DNA from: JACMLD01 sp963705285
Lineage (GTDB): Bacteria; Bacteroidota; Bacteroidia; Chitinophagales; Chitinophagaceae
Length of the DNA: 64,000 nucleotides
NCBI GenBank assembly: GCA_963705285.1
Contig: OY970066.1
Span: 1,612,001-1,676,000 of the forward strand
Direction: 5' to 3'
Of the stretch, positions 51,573-61,276 are shown piece by piece (positions within the stretch are counted from its first letter, which is position 1; every line of letters starts with the position of its first letter). Position numbers and translations under genes: made by a program. The notes beneath the pieces are model-generated. The model did no database searches. It was given only the letters and a program-made list of their open reading frames with translations, and was not told the DNA's origin.

Positions 51573-54290
51573 TTATTTGACCAGTACTTTTTCATTGATT
51601 TTTGTTCCGTCGTGGGTTTCTGCTGCTACCACATACATGCCTGCGGGCAGGTTAAAATGCAGGGGGTTGGCGCCTGTTTGTGCCTGCAGCTGGGTGCTGT
51701 ATACTTCTGCACCGGCAGCGCTGTATACTTTTATTTTAAGGGTTTGTTTTTTGTTGCTTTGCACAATGGTGTTCACTTCATTGTTTACCGCCGGGTTGGG
51801 CTGTATGGTGATGCTGACAGATTTATTGGCATTGTTGGATACCGATTTGATACCGGCTATTTTTTTATCGCCGTCTTTATCGGTGGCAATTAAGCGGTAG
51901 TAACTGGTACCCGGTAGTGGGTCGTTGTCAATAAACTGGTAATTGGTAGGGGTGTTGGAGTCTCCCTTACCGGAGATGATCATCACCATTTCATAATCTC
52001 TGCCGTTGGCAGATCTTTCAATGGTAAAATAATCGCTGTTTACTTCCTGGGTGGTGGTCCAGTCTACATACACTTTTTTATTTTTCAACACAGCATTGTA
52101 ATTGATAACGGATACTGCCAGTGCAGAAGTTACCTGTAACTGAAAGGTATCTGCAATACAGGTGGTTTTGGGTGCCAGGCTGTCGTTTACATAATAGGTA
52201 AAGGTGCCGGTAGCCACTGGTGTTACAGCCAGTGTGCGCGTGGTGGCAGTGGTGGTGGCAGGTACGGTAAACCAGTTATAGCCACCTACCCAGGAGGCGG
52301 TAAGGTTGGCAGCGGTATTAACGGTGGTGTTGACCACTGTTTTTTTGTTTACCCCTTTCATGATGGTAAAGCGGTCTCTTACGGTACCGCTGTTGCCAAC
52401 AAACTTTGCATCAAGCCGGTTGTCCTGCACTTCCAAAAACAATGAACCGGTTTCTCCGCCGGTACTGGAACTCTGGTTGCGGGTATAAAAAACGGGGTAG
52501 GTATTGCCAGAACCGGAACCAATCTGTCCGGCCGAACCGGCTACTACATACACGGTACCGTGTTTATAAGTTGAATCGATGGTAAAGTACGGACAGGAAG
52601 AATTGGCGGCACTGGTATCTACCGATGCTACGTTGGAAGGAATAGAACCATCATAACGTGCATTGGAACTGCTGATTTTAGTACCTGCACCTGCGGCCGC
52701 GGTATTGAAGGGGGTAGATAAACCGGTATGGTCTTTTACCAGGAAACTTCTCTCATACACATGGCTATGGCCTGCGAGTACCACATCTACCCCAAACCTT
52801 TCAAGAATGGGAATGATGCGCTGCCTGATGGCCATCAGGTCTGCCTCACCAGCGGTATTATCAGACCTGTGCGAGCCATTGGTATAGGGTGGGTGGTGCA
52901 TACAAACGATGGTCCATTTATGGGTACCGGCATTGGCGGCGAGGTCTGCTTTTAACCAAAGGGCCTGCTGGCTGCCGGTAGCAGCGGTGGTATCGTCATA
53001 GAGATGTTTGCCACCATCAACCCCATAGGTATCCAGCATTACAAAATGGATATTGCCGTAATCAAAGGAATAGTAATGTTCGGTACCTGAAGAAAGGCCG
53101 CCAGACTGAGCGGCATCGGGTACGGTAAAGATGCTGTAATAAGGAATGGCATGGTCGATGGCGCGTGCCGATGTATTGGCATATTCATGATTGCCTGGCA
53201 CGGGAAAGACAACATGGTTATCAAAAACATTGTTGTTATAAATATTAAAGAATCCGGTATTGTGCTCAGTCTCTGTTCCGGCGTTGTAGGCATTGTCACC
53301 CAACATAATAGCCAGTTCAGAATTGGCGGCACCATTTTTTAATTTAAGATAGTTATCACGTGTACCTTTTTGCAAAGAGGTACCGGTACCGGGGTCACCA
53401 AACACACCAATACGTATTTTACGGGTAGTGCTGGCTGGTGGCGAAGTAGTAAAGTAATTACGATAACTGCCTTTTACAATGGAAGTAGCAGAACCAATGG
53501 CATAATAATATTTTGTATCGGCAGTAAGGCCGGTAATGCGTATCTCGTGATCTGCTACAGCTGTACCGTTTGAAGCCGTTGATGTAAGTGAATTTTCTGC
53601 AGTTCCATATTTAACCCTTGTTGAAGTTGCGGTAGTGCCCGTCTGCCAGCGGATGGTAACTGCGGTATGGCTCACCATTTGTAAGTATGGACCGCGTGTA
53701 ATAACAGGTTCTGTAACGCCGGTAATACCGGTTAGTTCAAAATCAAAAATAAGATCGGGGCTATTGCCGGCATTCTGATGAACCTCTACGGCTATTTCAT
53801 TATTGCCATTTACAAAGCTGCTTGCCGCAACAGCAAAGGCTTGTGTGGCGTGCCCATCTTCTGCTGCTACCGCCGTTGCGGTGGTGGTATAAGTGGGGCT
53901 GGCACTAATATTAGTAATAGCCCTTTGGGTGCCATTTATATAAACCACGGCACCATCATCTACAAACATTTTAATTCTGAACGAATCATATGCTGCAACG
54001 CTTGCAATATTGAGTGTATACCTGAAATAAGTGGTGATGTGTTTGGCAGAAGCGCTGGCGCCATAGCTGATGGTGGTGCGTTCTTCATTGTTGTAACCTA
54101 AGCCAGCGGGCCCCGATGACCAGGCAACTGCTCCTGTTCTCCAGGCAGTACCCTGGTTACTGCCATTGTCGAGGTATTGCCAGGTGGAACCGAATTTAAT
54201 AAGCGTACTATCTTTTGCCAGGGCCGGAACGCCTTTAGAAATAATCAATAGAATAAGCAGATAATATTTAGTGCTACTAGCAATTTTCAT
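51573..54290 (-). CDS. T9SS-exported purple-acid-phosphatase-like metallophosphoesterase (copy B, one N-terminal module)
   Basis: This 905-residue paralogue of copy A has a signal peptide (1-25). A single N-terminal beta-rich module spans about 30-195, versus two in A. The FN3-like domain (RGPYLQMVSHTAVTIRW) and the metallophosphoesterase domain with the same five metal motifs follow, then Ig/FN3 domains and a type A sorting tail. Residues 338-905 differ from copy A at only two positions that I found (T for L after NAYNAG, H for Q near the end), while the N-terminal third is clearly diverged. It is divergent from giant protein 2. Confidence 0.9.
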   Translation of the reverse strand: MKIASSTKYYLLILLIISKGVPALAKDSTLIKFGSTWQYLDNGSNQGTAWRTGAVAWSSGPAGLGYNNEERTTISYGASASAKHITTYFRYTLNIASVAAYDSFRIKMFVDDGAVVYINGTQRAITNISASPTYTTTATAVAAEDGHATQAFAVAASSFVNGNNEIAVEVHQNAGNSPDLIFDFELTGITGVTEPVITRGPYLQMVSHTAVTIRWQTGTTATSTRVKYGTAENSLTSTASNGTAVADHEIRITGLTADTKYYYAIGSATSIVKGSYRNYFTTSPPASTTRKIRIGVFGDPGTGTSLQKGTRDNYLKLKNGAANSELAIMLGDNAYNAGTETEHNTGFFNIYNNNVFDNHVVFPVPGNHEYANTSARAIDHAIPYYSIFTVPDAAQSGGLSSGTEHYYSFDYGNIHFVMLDTYGVDGGKHLYDDTTAATGSQQALWLKADLAANAGTHKWTIVCMHHPPYTNGSHRSDNTAGEADLMAIRQRIIPILERFGVDVVLAGHSHVYERSFLVKDHTGLSTPFNTAAAGAGTKISSSNARYDGSIPSNVASVDTSAANSSCPYFTIDSTYKHGTVYVVAGSAGQIGSGSGNTYPVFYTRNQSSSTGGETGSLFLEVQDNRLDAKFVGNSGTVRDRFTIMKGVNKKTVVNTTVNTAANLTASWVGGYNWFTVPATTTATTRTLAVTPVATGTFTYYVNDSLAPKTTCIADTFQLQVTSALAVSVINYNAVLKNKKVYVDWTTTQEVNSDYFTIERSANGRDYEMVMIISGKGDSNTPTNYQFIDNDPLPGTSYYRLIATDKDGDKKIAGIKSVSNNANKSVSITIQPNPAVNNEVNTIVQSNKKQTLKIKVYSAAGAEVYSTQLQAQTGANPLHFNLPAGMYVVAAETHDGTKINEKVLVK

Positions 54291-54921
54291 GCATACGGTT
54301 TTAAAAAGGATTTGGCGGCTTGGCCAGGTGATTCTACTAGTAACGTTATAAAATACCCTCTTTATTGTGCAGCTTGCCCGTTTGAGAAATATTTAATCCA
54401 TATATATACGTATAAATACTATGTGTTATTACTTAGTAAGTTTTTTATGCTAGTTACTAACACGTATACAATTATACATAGAATATTTTCGTTCAAATGC
54501 ATCATTCTGTCTGTGAGTGCGTAGCCATTATATTGCAAATGCCAGAAATATATTGAAATTTTGTATCCGAATCTATGTAAAACCATGTATCCATGAAACC
54601 CATATTTTTTCTTACCTCGATATTAGTTACCATATATAAGTGTCTTTTTCTACTGCTAAGGCCGTCTGTGCCTCGCTTTCAATTGGTAGCCGGCAAAGTT
54701 CATGTAAGTACTGAGCCTTCCACTCTTATAGGCGCGAAAATAAAAAATAACCAATACGCATCGTCAGATATATCCATTCAACACAGTGTTACTTATAATA
54801 ATTATTCAAAAGCTCATAAAAAAACTTTGTGGTATTCAGGTTTTGAAGAAAGATAGCACTGGTCTTCCATAAATGACGGCTTGTTATTTATGAGAATGCC
54901 AAACCAAAATCCCGAGATCGT
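54291..54921. promoter_or_regulatory. Divergent promoter region, phosphatase B / giant protein 2
   Basis: This 631-bp AT-rich region contains an 87-codon frame (54593-54856) that lacks convincing protein character. It must contain both promoters; no exact TAnnTTTG with a good -33 partner was found by eye. Confidence 0.4.
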
Positions 54922-57900
54922 ATGAAAAAACTTTACGCTGGTTTATCTGTACTGGCACTTTTGTTAACTGCTGAAAAAATGGCTGCCCAGATTATCAGGC
55001 CATTTACTCCCCGATATAGCAATACCTCTGTCAGAGGTAAAATCGTGTATGTTTCCAATAGTATCATTTCATCTGCCGGCGTATCTGCAGGTAGTCCGGG
55101 AACCGGAGAAGGATATCTTGGTACCACCAATAACAGCGGTAAGGCGGGTATCAACCTGGATGTTGATGCAACGGTAAACAAACTGGCATTTGGCAGCACA
55201 TGGAATTACTATTCTTTTACTGCCAGCGCTCCTGCCAATGACCTGTCTGCCAATGTATGGAATACCAGTGCCTATAATACAGGCGTTGTTGCAGGCTGGA
55301 ACCTGGGTGGCTCCGGTACAGGAACCGCTACCTACGGGTATGGTACCGCAGTTGCTGCCAATACCTGTATACCCAGTGGCGGCGGAGGTACTATCTGTTC
55401 ACCAACCGGTGGTTCCAAACGTACAGCCGCTTACTTCAGAAACACCGTCAACTTTACTGCGGCAGAACTGACTACATTTTCAAACATTCGATTTAATATA
55501 AGAAGAGACGATGGTATTGTGGTATACGTAAACGGTGTAGAAAGAATACGTGACAATATGCCCACCGGTACTATCACTTATGCATCCCTGGCCACCACAG
55601 ATATTACACCAGGCACCGCTGAGAATATTGCTTACTCTTTAAGCCCTTCATTTTTTACCGCCGGCACTAATACCATTGCGGTAGAAGTGCATTTGCGTTC
55701 ATCTTCATCGGCCGATATGTCTTTTAATATGGAAATATTAGGAGACCCTACGTTTAACTCCACCACTTCAGACCTTAACATTCCCACATCGTGCAACAAT
55801 GTTTTGTGGGCAGGTTTGTATTGGGGTGCCGGCCAGGGTGCCAGTGGTAGCAATACTGCCTGGATAACCGGTGAAACAACCTGTAAATTAAAGATCCCCG
55901 GTGCATCTGCCTATACAACTGTTACATCAACACAAACAGACTATCATAATAATACACTTGTTGCAGGGTTGGTACATACCGGCTTTAAATGTTTTGCCGA
56001 TATTACCTCACTTATCAATTTATCAAACCCAGATGGTACTTATACCTTGGGTAATGTGGCATCTCCTGTGGGCATCAATGATGCGTACGGCGGATGGACA
56101 ATTGTTTTTGTGTATGCCAATGCATTGCTGCCCACAAAAAACCTGACGGTATTTGACGGTAATGCTCTTATTAAATCAGGCAGCGCACCGGCAGACGTGG
56201 CTATCAGCGGATTTTTAACACCACCGTCAGGGCCGGTCAATTGCGAACTGGGTGCTGTTGCGTATGATGGTGACCGCAATTCGCTCGACTCATTTTGTTT
56301 TAAACAGGCCGGCGCGCCATCTTTTTATAACCTTACCCCGATCATTGGTATTGCCAAACTCAATGATATGTGGAATAGTACCATTGGCTACCTGGGTTCG
56401 GTAGTTACAACCCGCAACCCGGCATTCAATAATACATTGGGTTATGATGCCAGTATCATTACACTACCCAATACGCTCAATGCACAACTGGGCAACAGTA
56501 AAACGGCGGCAACCGTAAGGTTTGCATCGCCATCAGAAAACTATTTTGTGCAGGTGCTCACCACTTCAATATCGCAGTTTAGTCCGTCTTTTTCATTGCA
56601 GAAAACATCTGTCGATTTAAACGGCGGTGCTGTAACCGCGGGTGATATCATTCGCTACACTATTGATTATGATAACCTGGGTAATGATACCAGTCTTAAT
56701 TCTATCATCACCGATAACCTTCCTGTAAATGTGGGGTATGTACCCGGCAGTATGAAGATCAACGGTGTTGCAAAAACGGATTTGCTGGCAGATGACCAGG
56801 CAGATTACGACGTGATAAACCGCAAACTGGTTTTCCGCGTAGGTACCGGCGCCAATGGCACCACCGGCGGTAAAGTATTGGTAAACGGAAGCGGAACCAT
56901 TACGTTTGATACAAAAGTTGCCTCATCGTGTTCCATTATATCATGCAACCCCGTCATCTCTAATAGCGCAAGAATAGATTATGTAGGATTCACCAGCGCG
57001 CAAAACCTGGCAGATTCAAGCACATACGATGCGGGTGGCAGCTGTTTTACACCTGGCCCTGTTACCAATACAATCATTTCAAGTTGCTACACACCAGCAG
57101 ATACAACATTTATCAATAGTTGCCCTTCTTTGTCTATTACTTTGCCCTGGGCCAACTATGCAGGGTACACTTTTTACAGAGCCAAACCTTTTATACCCGC
57201 CAATGTATTTAATCCGGCTACGCCTATTACTGCATCTGGTACCTACTGGGCATATGTAAACACCGGCGCAGGCTGTGGTGATACAGTGCGCCTCAATGTG
57301 CTGCATCAAAATTGTCCCGACCTGGATGAAGACGACGATGGTATCCCTGATTATGTAGAATCCAGGATCCCTAATTCTTTGGGCGATGCAGATGGCGACA
57401 GTAACCCCAACTGGCGTGATACCGATTACCCTGGCTGGGTTGATAACAACTCAGATGGATTGAATGATAATTTTGATCCGGGTGCAGACTCCGACAACGA
57501 CGGTATCGTAAACTTCATGGATAACAACTGGCCCGGCTATACAGATAGCAATGGCGACGGTGTGAATGATAACTTCGACAAAGACTTTGATGGCATACCC
57601 GACTTTATGGATCTCGACAGCGACAACGACGGTATACCTGATGTGGTGGAAGCCGGTGGGGTTGACGCAAACGGCGATGGAAAAATCGACAACTTTACCG
57701 ACCCCGATTTTGACGGACTATCCCAGAATGTTGATGCCAGCACAGGCGTGGCAGGCTCAGGAAACGGACTCGCCGCTGGTGCTGGTATTAGAGACACTGA
57801 TGGTGATGGAGTAGCTGATTATTTAGACGTTGACAGCGATAACGATGGTATTGTGGATGTACTGGAAGCAGGTGGGGCAGATGCAGATAATGATGGCAGA

Positions 57901-59292
57901 ATAGATGGCTACGCAGATAGTGATGCAGACGGTTATGCAGACAGTGTGGATGGAGATATGGGCAATGATGGCATTGCGGAAAACAGCGCCAATGCATTGC
58001 TAAGAACCGGCGCAGATACCAATAACGACGGCCGTGCAGACAGTTATCCTTTCAAAAATATGGACAGGGACAGCAGGCCCAATCCATATGACCTCGATAG
58101 TGATGGAGACGGTATCACAGATGTGCGTGAAGCAGGTTTTGTTGATGCCGATAGCAATGGCCGTACAGATGGTGCGGTGGGCACCAACGGCTGGAATACC
58201 GGCATCGATGCATTACCTTCTGTAACGTTGCCTAATACCGATGGAAGTGGCAACCCGGATTATCTTGATATAGACGCAGACAATGACGGTATACCAGATG
58301 ATGTAGAAGGTATTTCCACCTCCAGCTACCAGTTCCCATCGTACGCAGATACTGACGGAGATGGTATAGATAATGCCTATGATAATTTCGTTGGTTTTGG
58401 TGGTAACGGTATTACACCGAATGATCAAAACGGCAACGGTATTCCGGATTACCGTGATATCGATTCTGATGGCGACGGACTGAATGATATTATTGAAGGA
58501 AACGACTTAAACGGTAACTGTAAAGCCGATGACCTGGTTACGCTTACTGGTATTGATACAGATGGTGATGGTTTGGATGATCGTTTTGATGCAGACAACA
58601 CTTCACCACGCGCCACCTCTAGCAGAATGGGTGCGGGCGGCAGTTTAACAGGCGATCCCACACCGGGTTCAATTACACCGGTACAAAAGTGTATGTCGGC
58701 CACGGAAAGGGATTGGCGCTTTCAACCTTATATTCTGGCGCTCGATTATCTTGATATAGCCGGTGTATTGGTGAACCAGTCAGTAAAATTAAATTGGACG
58801 GTAACCGCCGACCGCAGCATTGATTATTTTGAAATAGAGCGAAGTATTAATGGTACCAGCTTTACAAAAATACTGCAGGTGGCGGGCGTAAACGGTCCTT
58901 CTAATGCATTATCGCTCACTGCAACCGACAATAAAATAAGCGACCTGCAGGGTGTATGGTATTACCGGATCAGGGCCGTAAGCAAAAACACTCCGGGCAA
59001 ACTCAGTGCACTGGTAACAATAAGAACCAGGCCTAAGTATAAAATAACCGTATCGCCCAACCCTGCTACTGCTTTTGTTACGGTAACCATACAAACCGAC
59101 AAGGCCTGCCAAGCTGAAGTAAAAGTATTGGATATGACAGGTAAAACAGTATTAAGCACTTCCCGTTTAATAAGTGCAGGCGTGAACAGCTTCAGGATAG
59201 ATGAAATTACCAAACTGGCAGACGGTTTATATACGGTACAGGTAATAGAGGGGCAGGAAGTGTTCAATGAACGCATTGTTATTAGGAAATAA
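54922..59292 (+). CDS. Giant T9SS surface protein with thrombospondin type 3 repeats (copy 2)
   Basis: This 1456-residue paralogue of giant protein 1 has the same domain order. It has a signal peptide (1-22) and an RPFTPRYSNTSVRGKIVYVSN start. A diverged copy of the beta-rich module lies at about 92-275 (RDDGIVVYVNGVE, IAVEVHLRSSS). The VLWAGLYWGAG domain, DUF11-like repeat and TSP3 array follow (about 800-1230; one or two more units than copy 1, with extra DNNSDGLND and DSDNDGIVNFMD units). FN3-like and type A sorting domains end the protein (SPNPATAFVTVTI, DGLYTVQVIEG). The TSP3 and tail parts are the best conserved between copies. Confidence 0.88.
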   Translation: MKKLYAGLSVLALLLTAEKMAAQIIRPFTPRYSNTSVRGKIVYVSNSIISSAGVSAGSPGTGEGYLGTTNNSGKAGINLDVDATVNKLAFGSTWNYYSFTASAPANDLSANVWNTSAYNTGVVAGWNLGGSGTGTATYGYGTAVAANTCIPSGGGGTICSPTGGSKRTAAYFRNTVNFTAAELTTFSNIRFNIRRDDGIVVYVNGVERIRDNMPTGTITYASLATTDITPGTAENIAYSLSPSFFTAGTNTIAVEVHLRSSSSADMSFNMEILGDPTFNSTTSDLNIPTSCNNVLWAGLYWGAGQGASGSNTAWITGETTCKLKIPGASAYTTVTSTQTDYHNNTLVAGLVHTGFKCFADITSLINLSNPDGTYTLGNVASPVGINDAYGGWTIVFVYANALLPTKNLTVFDGNALIKSGSAPADVAISGFLTPPSGPVNCELGAVAYDGDRNSLDSFCFKQAGAPSFYNLTPIIGIAKLNDMWNSTIGYLGSVVTTRNPAFNNTLGYDASIITLPNTLNAQLGNSKTAATVRFASPSENYFVQVLTTSISQFSPSFSLQKTSVDLNGGAVTAGDIIRYTIDYDNLGNDTSLNSIITDNLPVNVGYVPGSMKINGVAKTDLLADDQADYDVINRKLVFRVGTGANGTTGGKVLVNGSGTITFDTKVASSCSIISCNPVISNSARIDYVGFTSAQNLADSSTYDAGGSCFTPGPVTNTIISSCYTPADTTFINSCPSLSITLPWANYAGYTFYRAKPFIPANVFNPATPITASGTYWAYVNTGAGCGDTVRLNVLHQNCPDLDEDDDGIPDYVESRIPNSLGDADGDSNPNWRDTDYPGWVDNNSDGLNDNFDPGADSDNDGIVNFMDNNWPGYTDSNGDGVNDNFDKDFDGIPDFMDLDSDNDGIPDVVEAGGVDANGDGKIDNFTDPDFDGLSQNVDASTGVAGSGNGLAAGAGIRDTDGDGVADYLDVDSDNDGIVDVLEAGGADADNDGRIDGYADSDADGYADSVDGDMGNDGIAENSANALLRTGADTNNDGRADSYPFKNMDRDSRPNPYDLDSDGDGITDVREAGFVDADSNGRTDGAVGTNGWNTGIDALPSVTLPNTDGSGNPDYLDIDADNDGIPDDVEGISTSSYQFPSYADTDGDGIDNAYDNFVGFGGNGITPNDQNGNGIPDYRDIDSDGDGLNDIIEGNDLNGNCKADDLVTLTGIDTDGDGLDDRFDADNTSPRATSSRMGAGGSLTGDPTPGSITPVQKCMSATERDWRFQPYILALDYLDIAGVLVNQSVKLNWTVTADRSIDYFEIERSINGTSFTKILQVAGVNGPSNALSLTATDNKISDLQGVWYYRIRAVSKNTPGKLSALVTIRTRPKYKITVSPNPATAFVTVTIQTDKACQAEVKVLDMTGKTVLSTSRLISAGVNSFRIDEITKLADGLYTVQVIEGQEVFNERIVIRK

Positions 59293-59315
59293 TAGTTTAA
59301 TCAGTTTCGATAAGC

Positions 59316-59354
59316 AGGCAATGATACTTTCAAATGGTATCATTGCCTTTTTTT
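59316..59354 (+). terminator. Terminator of giant protein 2
   Basis: A perfect 12-bp stem (AGGCAATGATAC / GTATCATTGCCT) with a 9-nt loop is followed by a T-run. Confidence 0.9.
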
Positions 59355-59407
59355 ATGTTGCCTGCTGAAGCAAACAGGCATTTGGTAGTTTTTGGCATCG
59401 TCTTATT

Positions 59408-59438
59408 TTTGTTACAGGCATTCTTACCTGTACTTTTG
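59408..59438 (+). promoter_or_regulatory. Promoter of rsmA
   Basis: TTTG at 59408-59411 and TACTTTTG at 59431-59438 are 19 bp apart, an excellent Bacteroidota promoter. The start codon follows only 5 nt after the -7 element, implying a leaderless or nearly leaderless message. Confidence 0.65.
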
Positions 59439-59443
59439 CACCA

Positions 59444-60196
59444 ATGTACACACTGAAAAAATCGCTGGGTCAGCATTTTTTAAATGATGAAGATATCTGC
59501 CGGCAGATTGTAGCGGCACTGCAGCAACATCCGTTTCGGCAATTGCTGGAAGTGGGCCCGGGTGGCGGAGCGCTGACCAAATACCTGTTACCGTTAGCAG
59601 ATACGCATTTTAAGTGTGTTGAGGTAGATGATGAAAAAGTGAACTGGCTATTGCAACAATACCCGTTGCTAAAAGATAAGATCATTCACAAAAGTTTTTT
59701 GGATATTGATAAACCTTTTGAAGGCCATTTTACGGTAGTAGGCAATTTTCCGTATAATATTTCCTCGCAGATTGTTTTTAAAATACTGGAGTGGAAAGAA
59801 TCAGTAGAATGTATGGTTGGTATGTTTCAGAAAGAAGTAGCACAACGGATAGTGGCGAGGGAAGGCAGTAAAGTATATGGTGTGACCAGCGTACTGGTAC
59901 AGGCATTTTTTGATACGGAATATTTGTTTGAAGTTTCTGAAAACGCATTTACTCCCCCACCCAAGGTAAAAAGTGCCGTATTAAGGCTAAGGCCTGTTAA
60001 GGTGCCATTAGAAATGAAAAGTGAAAAGCATTTATTTTTACTGGTTAAAACGGCCTTTAACCAGCGAAGAAAAACATTGCGCAATGGCGTAAGGGGTTTG
60101 TTTGAACCGGCATTGCTGGAAGATCCGCTGTTCAACAAACGTGCAGAACAATTAAACATTGAACAGTTTGCTGCGCTCACCTTTAAGATGAGATGA
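59444..60196 (+). CDS. rsmA: 16S rRNA dimethyladenosine transferase RsmA (KsgA)
   Basis: This 250-residue SAM-dependent enzyme dimethylates two adjacent adenosines near the 3' end of 16S rRNA during small-subunit assembly. It has KKSLGQHFLND at the N-terminus, SAM motif LEVGPGGGALT near 37 and catalytic motif GNFPYNISSQI near 105. The RRKTLRNGVRGLF C-terminal segment is also typical. Its TGA stop overlaps an in-frame ATG for the next gene (ATGA), so the two are co-transcribed. Confidence 0.96.
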   Translation: MYTLKKSLGQHFLNDEDICRQIVAALQQHPFRQLLEVGPGGGALTKYLLPLADTHFKCVEVDDEKVNWLLQQYPLLKDKIIHKSFLDIDKPFEGHFTVVGNFPYNISSQIVFKILEWKESVECMVGMFQKEVAQRIVAREGSKVYGVTSVLVQAFFDTEYLFEVSENAFTPPPKVKSAVLRLRPVKVPLEMKSEKHLFLLVKTAFNQRRKTLRNGVRGLFEPALLEDPLFNKRAEQLNIEQFAALTFKMR

Positions 60197-60207
60197 ATAC
60201 ATATTTT

Positions 60208-61131
60208 ATGGCAAAAGTTATTATAACGGCAAAGGCGCATGAGTATTTAAAGGAACGGCTTACCAGTAATGGATACGAAGTAGTATACCAGCCGCAAATT
60301 ACTTATGCGCAACTGGAAACAATTATACATGAAGCGGAAGGGTTGATTGTTACCACCAGGCTCACGATAGATAAAGCTATTATTGATAAAGCGCCCCTGT
60401 TAAAATGGATAGGCAGACTGGGCAGCGGCATGGAGCTGATTGATACCGTTTATGCAGAAAGCAAAGGCATCCGTTGTGTAAGCAGTCCCGAAGGCAATCG
60501 CAATGCAGTGGGTGAGCAGGCGCTGGGCATGCTGCTTAACCTGATGAACAATGTCAGCAAAAGCATGCAGGAAATACGGGAAGGTAAATGGATAAGAGAT
60601 GAAAATCGCGGCGTTGAACTGACCGGCAAAACCGTAGGCATTATCGGCTTCGGCAATGCAGGCGGGGCATTTGCCAAAGTATTATCAGCCTTTGATGTAA
60701 CCATACTGGCGTACGACAAATACCGTAACGGGTTTGCCACCGGAAATATAAAAGAAGCCAACCTGGAACAGGTATGCAGGTATGCCAATGTAATCAGTTT
60801 TCATGTGCCGCTTACCGCAGAAACGCTTCACATGGCTAACGACGCATTCTTTAACGCACTGCAGCAAAAACCATATTTTATCAATGCCTCCCGGGGTAAA
60901 GTACATGACACCGCTGCTGTTATTAGTGCGCTGCAGCAAAATAAAATAGCAGGTGCGGCGCTTGACGTGCTGGAGAATGAAAAGCTGGACACCTACTCTG
61001 CATCCCAAAAAGAACAGCTGCAGTGGCTGCTGGCACAGCCTAATGTACTGATAACTCCCCATATAGCCGGTTATACCCACGAAGCCTTTTACAAAATGGC
61101 CAAAGTAACCCTTGATAAGCTGGGACTGTAA
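60208..61131 (+). CDS. D-isomer-specific 2-hydroxyacid dehydrogenase
   Basis: This 307-residue NAD(P)-dependent dehydrogenase is related to phosphoglycerate dehydrogenase. The Rossmann motif IIGFGNAGGAFAK lies near residue 148. The catalytic set is visible as NASRGKVHD (Arg), LDVLENEKLD (Glu) and TPHIAGYTHEA (His). It lacks the ACT domain of long SerA enzymes, so the natural substrate (3-phosphoglycerate or another 2-hydroxyacid) is uncertain. The start MAKVIITAKAHEYL at 60208 matches relatives. The upstream ATG at 60193 overlaps the rsmA stop and is a real alternative. Confidence 0.88.
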   Translation: MAKVIITAKAHEYLKERLTSNGYEVVYQPQITYAQLETIIHEAEGLIVTTRLTIDKAIIDKAPLLKWIGRLGSGMELIDTVYAESKGIRCVSSPEGNRNAVGEQALGMLLNLMNNVSKSMQEIREGKWIRDENRGVELTGKTVGIIGFGNAGGAFAKVLSAFDVTILAYDKYRNGFATGNIKEANLEQVCRYANVISFHVPLTAETLHMANDAFFNALQQKPYFINASRGKVHDTAAVISALQQNKIAGAALDVLENEKLDTYSASQKEQLQWLLAQPNVLITPHIAGYTHEAFYKMAKVTLDKLGL

Positions 61132-61276
61132 ATCGGTTACCCATCAGCGTTATATATTTACCGGGGTTTAATCATACTTCAAGAATCTCTCGTTAAATTT
61201 ACTCACGCCTCACGTTTTAACACTTGCTTATCATCATCCGGTACACTTTTGAATATTGAATAGTAAACGCTTTATT

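Noticed and set aside
54593..54856. 87-codon open frame upstream of giant protein 2
   Set aside because: AT-rich composition, no recognisable domain, no promoter, and located in a divergent regulatory region; a hydrophobic start alone is not enough.
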